The position numbers and the translations under genes are program-made. The notes beneath the pieces are model-generated. The model was not told the DNA's origin. It worked only from the letters and a program-made list of their open reading frames with translations, and did not search any database. Positions 1 to 5,208 of a stretch of 5,208 bases of DNA are shown here, piece after piece (the stretch's first letter is position 1; every line of letters starts with the position of its first letter). The DNA lies in assembly GCA_021772215.1 (NCBI GenBank), contig JAJFMK010000280.1:1-5208 (forward strand), given 5' to 3'. The stretch is from Chlamydiota bacterium (lineage in GTDB: Bacteria; Chlamydiota; Chlamydiia; Chlamydiales; JAJFMK01).

Positions 1-223
1 CCCAGCGAGTGTGAGCGATGGCGAGGTCGAGCTTTAAATTTTTTCTTTCGAGATCCTTTTCCAGCTGGGCAATCTTCCCAGCCTCCTTTATAGAGTCGAT
101 CTTCCCCTTATGGATCCCGGCGATCCCGGCCGAGTCGTAGCCGCGATACTCTAAGCGCTTAAGCCCTGCTATCGCAACATCTACAGCCTCTTTGGGGCCT
201 ACATAGCCAAAAATCCCACACAT
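1..223 (-). CDS. glmS: Glutamine--fructose-6-phosphate aminotransferase, N-terminal 74 codons (cut by window edge)
   Basis: GlmS transfers the amide nitrogen of glutamine to fructose-6-phosphate, giving glucosamine-6-phosphate, the entry step to UDP-GlcNAc in the cytoplasm. Only the start of the class II glutaminase domain is here. The protein begins MCGIFGYVG, so Cys2 becomes the N-terminal nucleophile after Met removal. The family motif RGYDSAG lies at residues 27-33, and the fragment ends at HTRW (71-74), which belongs to the conserved HTRWATHG glutamine-site segment. The isomerase domains lie beyond the window. The ATG (223-221) shares its first base with the last base of the glmM stop codon (TAATG), so translation is probably coupled to glmM. 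No strong Shine-Dalgarno is visible; a GTGAGG-like string sits too far upstream. No leader exists in which a glmS ribozyme could sit. The start is fixed by the obligatory Met-Cys. Identification is firm. Confidence 0.97.
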   Translation of the reverse strand, partial: MCGIFGYVGPKEAVDVAIAGLKRLEYRGYDSAGIAGIHKGKIDSIKEAGKIAQLEKDLERKNLKLDLAIAHTRW

Positions 224-1590
224 TAGCGCCCAATCGCCTCACGAATCTTCTCGGCGATCCGCTCTGCCAACTCTGTCACATTTTTCTGATTCTGCCCCTC
301 CACCATCACACGGCAGAGCGGCTCAGTGCCGGAATAGCGAACAAAGACGCGCCCATCATCTTTTAAGATCCCTTTGACTTTTTCGATCTCTTTGGTCACC
401 TCTTCAAGATCCTCTAGCGGCGGCTTCGAAGAGACGGGGACATTAATGCAGATCTGTGGAAAACGCTGAACAAAGGCGGTCAGGTCAGATAACCTAGAAT
501 CGGTCTCGATCATGATCCTCAATACCTGCAGAGCACTCACCAATCCATCACCTGTAGTATTGTGCTCTAAAAAGATCAGATGGCCGCTCTGCTCTCCACC
601 CAAGTTTGAGTTATGGTTTAGCATCTCCTGAATGACGTTGCGGTCACCTACAGCCGACTGGACAACTGTAATACCCAGCTGCTCCATCGCCTTGATGAAG
701 CCCAAGTTACTCATCTGCGTCGTTACAACGGTCTTGTTGGCCAGCTCACCGCGCTGCATCATATCTCTGGCCGCTATCGCCAAAAGGGTATCCCCCTCAA
801 CGATCTGCGCATTCTCATCAACCATCACAACACGGTCGCCATCACCATCGAGCGCAATCCCCACGTCCGCGCGATGGTCGATCACCCCTTTTTGAATCGT
901 CTGTGGATGGAGCGATCCGACATCTTTATTGATGTTGAGACCATTCGGTTGATCGCCATAGACAAAGACCTCGGCGTCCAGCTCCCGAAAGACCAGCGGC
1001 GCTACCTTATAGCCCGCCCCATTCGCACAATCCAACACAATCTTCAGAGGCCGCAGTGTCCTTCGCTTCGGAAATGTCGCCTTCAAAAACTCGATGTAGC
1101 GTCCATTGGCATCATCGAGCTTTCTATTTCTACCAATCTCCGCATCGCTCGGCAGCGCATCGCTAAAGTCACCCTTTCGAACAAGCGCCTCTACCTCTCT
1201 TTCCCACTCATCGGGAAACTTATACCCTTCCGAATTGAAGAACTTGATGCCGTTATCATGATAGGGATTATGCGAAGCGCTGATCACAACGCCTGCATCG
1301 GCGCGGTAGGCTCGCGTAATAAAGCCCACGCCAGGCGTCGGAAAAGGCCCTACCATCAGCGTATCCACGCCCATCGAGCAGAGCCCAGAAATCAATCCAT
1401 TTTCAAACATGTAACAGGAAAGGCGTGTATCCTTTCCAATCACCACCCGCGGCCTTGAGTGGTCCCGCCGGAAGATCTTGCCTGCCGCCCGTCCCAATGC
1501 CATCGCCACCTCGACGGTCATCGGCCAGTGGTTAGCTCGTCCCCTCACTCCATCGGTCCCAAAGACCCTATCCTTAGTCGTCGCACTCAT
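223..1590 (-). CDS. glmM: Phosphoglucosamine mutase
   Basis: GlmM interconverts glucosamine-6-phosphate and glucosamine-1-phosphate, feeding UDP-GlcNAc synthesis. The start chosen is the ATG at 1590, giving 455 residues, close to the 445 of E. coli GlmM; the protein then opens MSATTKDRVFGTDGVRGR. The frame extends to a TTG at 1617, but that adds nine residues (MAIAYNLAL) before the usual N-terminus, has no ribosome site, and overlaps a promoter-like sequence. In the 455-residue numbering, the active-site loop SASHNP is at 104-109 with phosphoserine Ser106, the metal-binding DGDGDR is at 248-253, the sugar-recognition loop GEQSGH is at 332-337, and the phosphate-binding RYSGTEP is at 418-424. 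All four alpha-D-phosphohexomutase domains are therefore present and intact. Wording such as SMGVDTLMVGPFPTPGV and FITRAYRADAG resembles chlamydial GlmM as I remember it. Composition is GC-rich (52 and 62 percent in two hand-counted 60-nt lines). It overlaps glmS by one base. Confidence 0.96.
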   Translation of the reverse strand: MSATTKDRVFGTDGVRGRANHWPMTVEVAMALGRAAGKIFRRDHSRPRVVIGKDTRLSCYMFENGLISGLCSMGVDTLMVGPFPTPGVGFITRAYRADAGVVISASHNPYHDNGIKFFNSEGYKFPDEWEREVEALVRKGDFSDALPSDAEIGRNRKLDDANGRYIEFLKATFPKRRTLRPLKIVLDCANGAGYKVAPLVFRELDAEVFVYGDQPNGLNINKDVGSLHPQTIQKGVIDHRADVGIALDGDGDRVVMVDENAQIVEGDTLLAIAARDMMQRGELANKTVVTTQMSNLGFIKAMEQLGITVVQSAVGDRNVIQEMLNHNSNLGGEQSGHLIFLEHNTTGDGLVSALQVLRIMIETDSRLSDLTAFVQRFPQICINVPVSSKPPLEDLEEVTKEIEKVKGILKDDGRVFVRYSGTEPLCRVMVEGQNQKNVTELAERIAEKIREAIGR

Positions 1591-1599
1591 GAGTGCCAG

Positions 1600-1629
1600 A
1601 TTGTAGGCGATCGCCAATTAGATTATCAA
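1600..1629 (-). promoter_or_regulatory. Candidate sigma70-type promoter for glmM-glmS
   Basis: On the minus strand, TTGATA (1629-1624) is followed after 18 nt by TACAAT (1605-1600). Each hexamer matches the TTGACA/TATAAT consensus at five of six positions, with an acceptable spacer. It lies in the short gap between the 166-residue gene and glmM, so it could give glmM-glmS transcription independent of the upstream block. The -10 ends only 9 nt before the preferred glmM ATG, so the transcript would have almost no leader. It was found by eye; a chance match in a 62-nt gap is possible. Confidence 0.5.
1606..1615. repeat. 10-bp perfect palindrome GGCGATCGCC in the promoter spacer
   Basis: The ten bases are self-complementary and abut the candidate -10 of glmM. 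A short perfect palindrome in a promoter spacer can be an operator half-site pair. It also contains GCGATCGC, the HIP1 octamer known from cyanobacteria, but I see only this copy in the window, so a genome-wide repeat role cannot be judged. It is too short to act as a terminator, and no T-run follows it. The sequence is certain; any function is speculative. Confidence 0.35.
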
Positions 1630-1651
1630 GGAGATAGGTCGAAAATTGGGT

Positions 1652-2152
1652 TTAGAGATCTTTAGACCGTGGGGGAATAGAAGGTCCAAATTTTACATCG
1701 ACAACGGGCTCTTCTTCTACCGCTTTCCCTTTAGATGATAAGAGAAGGCTCACTCCCCTTCCGATACAGGACAAAAATGACCGAACCGCTGCAGCTCCTG
1801 GCAGTTTTGCAAGAAACTTTACAAATACCGCTGCCTTACTAATACCCTTTTTCCCTGTAGCTTCTGCCGCTTTCGTCTCTGTTGCTTTTCCAGTCTCTAC
1901 TGCAGGTTTAACACTTTGTTTGGGTGACAGCGTATATTCAATTCCACCCTGCTTCATCAAATCAGCATGCAGATGTTCGAATTTTACTTCTGGGTCTTCG
2001 AGAGCTTTAATATAGTATTCCAGATCCTTTGGCTCCCCTATCTGAGCTGCCATCTCTTTTGCTGCTGCGGCATCATTTTCAACCTTATTGCCTCCAGCAC
2101 CTTCATGATCAAAACCTGGTGAAGAGGCGGATTCCACAGACGTAATATTCAT
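1652..2152 (-). CDS. Hypothetical protein with basic amphipathic patch; possible secreted substrate
   Basis: I do not recognise this 166-residue protein. Residues 1-45 are polar and rich in Ser, Ala, Gly, Asn and Glu, with no Sec signal peptide. Residues 43-70 look like an acidic helical segment (DLEYYIKALEDPEVKFEHLH). Residues 80-103 are a Lys/Ala/Thr-rich linker. Residues 104-142 alternate hydrophobic stretches (AAVFVKFLAKLPGAAAV, then FLSCIGRGVSLLL) with Lys and Arg, which would suit amphipathic membrane-contacting helices but is too charged for a clear transmembrane span. The tail is short and Pro-rich (GPSIPPRSKDL). The ATG at 2152 is chosen over the in-frame GTG at 2161 because a GAGGGG ribosome site sits 8 nt before the ATG and would abut the GTG. 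It lies 34 nt after the 767-residue gene and is probably co-transcribed with it. A secreted or membrane-targeted role is inferred only from this context. The open frame, start signal and position support a real gene. Confidence 0.8.
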   Translation of the reverse strand: MNITSVESASSPGFDHEGAGGNKVENDAAAAKEMAAQIGEPKDLEYYIKALEDPEVKFEHLHADLMKQGGIEYTLSPKQSVKPAVETGKATETKAAEATGKKGISKAAVFVKFLAKLPGAAAVRSFLSCIGRGVSLLLSSKGKAVEEEPVVDVKFGPSIPPRSKDL

Positions 2153-2160
2153 TTTTTCCA

Positions 2161-2166
2161 CCCCTC
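2161..2166 (-). promoter_or_regulatory. Ribosome binding site deciding the start of the 166-residue gene
   Basis: GAGGGG on the minus strand is followed by 8 nt (TGGAAAAA) and then ATG at 2152. For the competing GTG at 2161 the same purine run would touch the start codon, so the site favours the ATG. Confidence 0.7.
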
Positions 2167-2186
2167 TATGATTCTTCCGTTTTGAC

Positions 2187-4490
2187 TTAAGCTTTTCTCA
2201 ATTCGCTCATTAAATCATTTAAATTCTGTACAGCGCTATTGTAGTCAGCCTCATTACCAGAAAAGACCTTCTCCTTGTAGCTCTCAGATAGCCTTGTCAT
2301 TGCCTTTTGAAACCCCTCGAGAGTTTTTAACAGCTCTCCCTTATCTATGCCTTCAAGTGATTTCTCGCGATTTTCAGGATTTATAAGTTCGAAGAAGTCT
2401 TTGATACCCTCACTATGATTCTCCAAAAGATTTATGTTTTCGGTAGCGAGGTAACCTTTATTCTTACTTCTGGTTGCATCATAAGCCTCAATCCCAAAAT
2501 TAAGCACCTTTCCTAATTCACCCATGTAGTGAAACCGACCCTTGGGACCAGCTTGACCTAGTAGCTCAGGTGTAAACTTTTTTTTGAGCGATTTATTATT
2601 TTCCTTCACATGTTTAGCTATACTAGAGACAGCCGTTTCAAGATGATCTCGAATATTCCATTGAGCAATCCATCCACTAGTACGTTTGGTTTTGGTTTCA
2701 GCAGCTTTTTGCCAGCTCTTCAGATTATCCATTAATGCCTCCGGAACGGCAGATTCAAAAGTAGGAAGCTCTAGGCTAACGTCAGCAGTTCGTTTTTGAA
2801 TCTTAGGTTCGATCTCATAATTTTCACCTAGAACCATTGATTCAGGGTCGTTGCAAACAGTCTTTAATGCGGCCAGCGCATTACTCCTCGCTTGCTCTGT
2901 TGTACCTTTAACGCTTATTATAAGATCCTCAAGAACCGATATTTTGGTTGGAAAATCTCCATCTGAGCTAATCCCAAGTGAACCCACAAGATCATTTAGT
3001 TTGCTAAGATTTTGATACAGTTCTTCAAGTTCTTCATCCGCTGGATTCGGATTTTTTGTGACAAAGTCTCTAATCGCATTGTATCCATTCGCAGCTTGGG
3101 CATAAGCGTCTGAGTCAATTCTTGCTAATCGATTAATTAAGTTAGCTTCTTCATCAATTCCAATTCCTTCTGCTTTCATTCTTGATTGCAGATCTTCTTT
3201 AATTTCACTGAAACGCTTTGACATGGGATCATATTTGGAGATGCCTTTTCTACTGGAGAGAACAATATCTTTTTCCCCAAAAAGGTTTTTTAGGAGATCA
3301 GCAGCATCAGTCACTTCAGCCTTCTCATAAACGATATCCTGCATTTCGGCAGGTGCAGCTACATCTTTCGTAAGGTTTTCACCTGGAATTTCTATCTTTA
3401 AGTTGTCTGGTAGTAACGCATTGAAATTCTTAATTTCTCTCGAAATATCGCCCAACTTTTTCCCCTCTTCTGCAAAGACGGTAAGTTGTGCAACCAAAAA
3501 GAGAAACTCCGGATCAGTTTGTTTTATTCCTCGTAATTGACCACTTAATTCTGAAAAGTGCAGACAAAATTTATTTAAGTCTCTATTTTCTATATCATTT
3601 TTCAAGTTACCATGTTCTCGAGCCCACTTTTTTTCCAACGGCGACGAGACTGCCTTTGGTAAAACCGCCATCCCCTCAATTGTTCTCATCTCGCCTGGCT
3701 CGCTTTTAGATTTGCTCCTTTCGCTTTGAACCTCCTTTTCCACCACCTCACCTTTCTTATCAGCGATAAAGTTACATAGAAAAGTAGTTGCCTTGTTAAC
3801 TAACTGCCTTCCGAGTTTGGTATCTACAAGAAAAGACCAGCTCTCTTTATCGCCAACTAACCGTTCCCTTACGGTTTGGTCAGATCTCTCAAATATACTC
3901 TTAGCTGCTTGAAATAGCTTATTTAATCCCCAAGACCTTGGCTCGTTATATTGGAGGGGTTTAATATACTGAAATGCGGTGTTTTTGAGATTGGCTTTTG
4001 CCCCCTGTCTTTCCAGGGGAGGAGGAGTCTTGACTTCAACCTTAGTCTCTTCTGCTTCTTTCGTTGGAGGAAGGTCTTTTTTAAATTCGCTACTCGCCCG
4101 ATTCAATGTCTCTAACTCATCAGACTTTGCTGGATTGAAGGATTGCATCACCGCATCTAATTCATCTAAATCTGACGCTGTGGCTTTAGAGACTGAGTGA
4201 GTGTCCCCCAACTGCCCAGTCAGCTGTTCCAGGATATCATCTATTTCAGCCTCTACTGTTTGTGCAGGGGGCGCCTCTGCCGTTTCTGAGGGCTCAGGAG
4301 CACCGATTCCTTCAGCTACGATAAAACCTTCAAGACTGTCACAGAGCTCTCTTCCTACACCTAACACCATATCCGTATCAGCGCTATCCATCTTTGACTT
4401 GGCATCGGCTAGATTGGCCGGAGTCGGAGAAACATCTTTTCCTATAGGTTCGCCATGCTCTGGGGAAATACCACCATGTACGGTCGTCAT
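2187..4490 (-). CDS. Large hydrophilic protein of unknown family; candidate type III secreted effector
   Basis: I do not recognise this 767-residue protein. It has no Sec signal and no transmembrane segment. Residues 1-165 are low in hydrophobics and rich in Pro, Ser, Thr, Ala, Glu and Asp (for example APEPSETAEAPPAQ at 64-77), typical of a disordered region, with an acidic helical stretch around 80-115. Residues 166-250 look folded, with aromatics at Trp187 and Trp218. A charged Lys/Glu/Ser linker lies near 248-268. From about 285 to the end the protein is mostly predicted-helical by eye, with a Trp-containing part at 590-615 and a basic cluster KSLKKKF at 633-639. The ATG at 4490 has GGGAGG 5 nt upstream and begins 1 nt after the stop of the SycD-like TPR gene, so the two are translationally coupled. 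Chaperone genes of that class usually sit beside their secreted partners, hence the effector suggestion; this is inference. Most of the gene is AT-rich (25-38 percent GC in sampled lines) compared with about 50 percent at its 5' end and in the neighbouring genes. Confidence 0.88.
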   Translation of the reverse strand: MTTVHGGISPEHGEPIGKDVSPTPANLADAKSKMDSADTDMVLGVGRELCDSLEGFIVAEGIGAPEPSETAEAPPAQTVEAEIDDILEQLTGQLGDTHSVSKATASDLDELDAVMQSFNPAKSDELETLNRASSEFKKDLPPTKEAEETKVEVKTPPPLERQGAKANLKNTAFQYIKPLQYNEPRSWGLNKLFQAAKSIFERSDQTVRERLVGDKESWSFLVDTKLGRQLVNKATTFLCNFIADKKGEVVEKEVQSERSKSKSEPGEMRTIEGMAVLPKAVSSPLEKKWAREHGNLKNDIENRDLNKFCLHFSELSGQLRGIKQTDPEFLFLVAQLTVFAEEGKKLGDISREIKNFNALLPDNLKIEIPGENLTKDVAAPAEMQDIVYEKAEVTDAADLLKNLFGEKDIVLSSRKGISKYDPMSKRFSEIKEDLQSRMKAEGIGIDEEANLINRLARIDSDAYAQAANGYNAIRDFVTKNPNPADEELEELYQNLSKLNDLVGSLGISSDGDFPTKISVLEDLIISVKGTTEQARSNALAALKTVCNDPESMVLGENYEIEPKIQKRTADVSLELPTFESAVPEALMDNLKSWQKAAETKTKRTSGWIAQWNIRDHLETAVSSIAKHVKENNKSLKKKFTPELLGQAGPKGRFHYMGELGKVLNFGIEAYDATRSKNKGYLATENINLLENHSEGIKDFFELINPENREKSLEGIDKGELLKTLEGFQKAMTRLSESYKEKVFSGNEADYNSAVQNLNDLMSELRKA

Positions 4491-4491
4491 T

Positions 4492-5208
4492 TTAGCCTCC
4501 CTTACCCGCTAGGGTGATAACAGTTTCAATCTGCTTGAGCGCCTCGCTGTAGGATTCGTCGAGGTTCTCTTTAAAGAGATCTTTTGTTTTTGTCAGAAGT
4601 TCAGAAGCCTCTTTAATGCGATCGGTGGTTATGTAGAGCCTTGCCAAGGTAATGAGAGGGGCGATGTCGTTTGGATCGAGGGAAATGGAGACTTCCAGAA
4701 GCGGAATTGCCTCTTGGTTACGCTCTTCGAGGATGGAGGCGAGTGCCATCAGGTGCCAAAAGCGTGAGTTGGAGGAGTAGAGGAGTGTGAGAAGTGAAAA
4801 GAGTTTATAGGCAGCTGCTGGTTGGTTGGTTTGAATGAAGGCGACACCTAGATTGCTGACAGCGATCAGCTCCTCAGATGTAACCTTAAAAAGCTTTAGG
4901 AAGTTAACCTCTTCAAAAAGAGAGAAGAAACTTTGGTCAGAATTGATGAATCCTTCAATGGCCTCTGGGGATTTTAACTTCACCGCAAAAGATTGAATCT
5001 GCTTTTGCTCCGGCTCAGAAATTAAATCGAGATGATCATCTAATAGCAAAACCATCACCTCGTTCATCAGCTTAGCGTGCTCATCGTCAGCAAGCTCTTT
5101 TTCTGTCTCCATGATCTCCTGTTCAATGAGTGTCTCAACACTCACCATCTCACCGGCACGCGCTTCGATCTCACTACGTCTTGCTTCGACAATCTGAACG
5201 GCCAGCTC
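4492..5208 (-). CDS. SycD/LcrH-like TPR protein, probable type III secretion class II chaperone (5' end open at window edge)
   Basis: Numbered from the first in-frame ATG in the window (5148), the visible protein is 218 residues. Three tandem TPR-like helix pairs are seen at about 94-127, 128-160 and 161-194, with the usual small and large residues (SNLGVAF, EEAIPLLEVSISLDPN-like, LARLYITTDRIKEA). The stretch from GFIN (66) through LFSLLTLLYSSNSRFWHLMA (116-135) follows the layout of Yersinia SycD/LcrH, whose matching part is LCVLDHYDSRFFLGLGA. Such chaperones bind translocators or effectors in the bacterial cytoplasm before type III export. Residues 1-60 are an acidic, helical N-terminal extension. 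The frame stays open for 20 codons above 5148, reading ELAVQIVEARRSEIEARAGE, which looks like coiled-coil protein, and the 5148 ATG lacks a ribosome site. The gene therefore probably begins outside the window. Other starts (GTG 5145; ATG 5112 with AGGAG only 3 nt away) cannot be excluded. The stop lies 1 nt before the next gene. A generic TPR protein is the alternative. Confidence 0.8.
   Translation of the reverse strand, partial: ELAVQIVEARRSEIEARAGEMVSVETLIEQEIMETEKELADDEHAKLMNEVMVLLLDDHLDLISEPEQKQIQSFAVKLKSPEAIEGFINSDQSFFSLFEEVNFLKLFKVTSEELIAVSNLGVAFIQTNQPAAAYKLFSLLTLLYSSNSRFWHLMALASILEERNQEAIPLLEVSISLDPNDIAPLITLARLYITTDRIKEASELLTKTKDLFKENLDESYSEALKQIETVITLAGKGG
4496..4501 (-). promoter_or_regulatory. 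Ribosome binding site of the 767-residue gene, inside the TPR gene
   Basis: GGGAGG on the minus strand lies 5 nt before the ATG at 4490 and encodes part of the last two glycine codons of the TPR protein. With the TAAAATG junction it indicates that ribosomes ending the chaperone gene can start the next one. Confidence 0.8.

Noticed and set aside
632..895. 87-codon plus-strand open frame opposite glmM
   Set aside because: It lies entirely inside the conserved glmM coding region, and its composition is Ser/Thr/Pro-rich as expected for an antisense shadow.
874..1458. 194-codon plus-strand open frame opposite glmM
   Set aside because: It is antisense to the conserved core of glmM, has no ribosome site, and its translation (many Ile, Arg and His) looks like a frame shadow of a GC-rich gene.
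1591..1617. TTG at 1617 as the glmM start
   Set aside because: It adds nine residues not expected in the family, lacks a Shine-Dalgarno, and lies within the promoter-like element.
1628..1633. AAGGAG on the plus strand, resembling a ribosome binding site
   Set aside because: No credible plus-strand start codon with a real coding frame follows; the string partly overlaps the reverse complement of the minus-strand -35 region.
1459..1665. Plus-strand open frame of 68 codons running into the glmM upstream gap
   Set aside because: It is opposite the glmM N-terminus, has no start signal, and its product has no protein-like features.
2153..2186. Possible terminator or promoter between the 767- and 166-residue genes
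   Set aside because: The 34-nt gap shows no inverted repeat with a T-run and no paired -35/-10; it holds only the ribosome site.
1652..4490. Search for the PxLxxP chaperone-binding motif of SycD clients in the 767- and 166-residue proteins
   Set aside because: Scanning by eye found no clear match, so this motif is not used as evidence for chaperone-client pairing.
3979..4512. Plus-strand open frames at 3979-4200 and 4201-4512
   Set aside because: Both are antisense to the N-terminal part of the 767-residue gene, which has the good ribosome site; Ser/Ala/Pro-rich translations are typical shadows of such regions.

Overview
The window reads as a single minus-strand gene series, most likely from a member of the Chlamydiota outside the classical Chlamydia genus (an amoeba- or animal-associated relative). 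I base this on three things. The phosphoglucosamine mutase has the wording I associate with chlamydial GlmM. It is followed directly by glmS, the order I remember from Chlamydia trachomatis (CT815-CT816). Upstream lies a SycD/LcrH-type TPR protein, the class of chaperone that serves type III secretion. The phylum call is inference from protein resemblance; no rRNA or other marker is present.

Read in the direction of transcription (high to low coordinates): (1) 5208-4492, a TPR protein whose reading frame stays open to the window edge, with a C-terminal half like class II type III secretion chaperones. (2) 4490-2187, a 767-residue soluble, hydrophilic protein that I do not recognise. It starts 1 nt after the TPR gene stops, with its Shine-Dalgarno inside the end of that gene. 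(3) 2152-1652, a 166-residue unrecognised protein with an alanine-rich, basic-amphipathic patch. (4) 1590-223, complete glmM, preceded by a good sigma70-like promoter that ends almost on the start codon. (5) 223-1, the first 74 codons of glmS, joined to glmM by a TAATG stop/start overlap.

Functionally there are two blocks. glmM and glmS are housekeeping: GlmS makes glucosamine-6-phosphate from fructose-6-phosphate and glutamine, and GlmM turns it into glucosamine-1-phosphate for UDP-GlcNAc (lipopolysaccharide and peptidoglycan). The upstream block looks like a chaperone gene coupled to one or two candidate secreted substrates. The middle gene is clearly more AT-rich than its neighbours over most of its length.

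There are no RNA genes, mobile elements, CRISPR arrays or convincing terminators. No gene-free stretch exceeds 62 nt. The most interesting part is the chaperone plus two unknowns, a plausible undescribed type III effector/chaperone operon. That role is inference from context, not demonstrated by the sequence.
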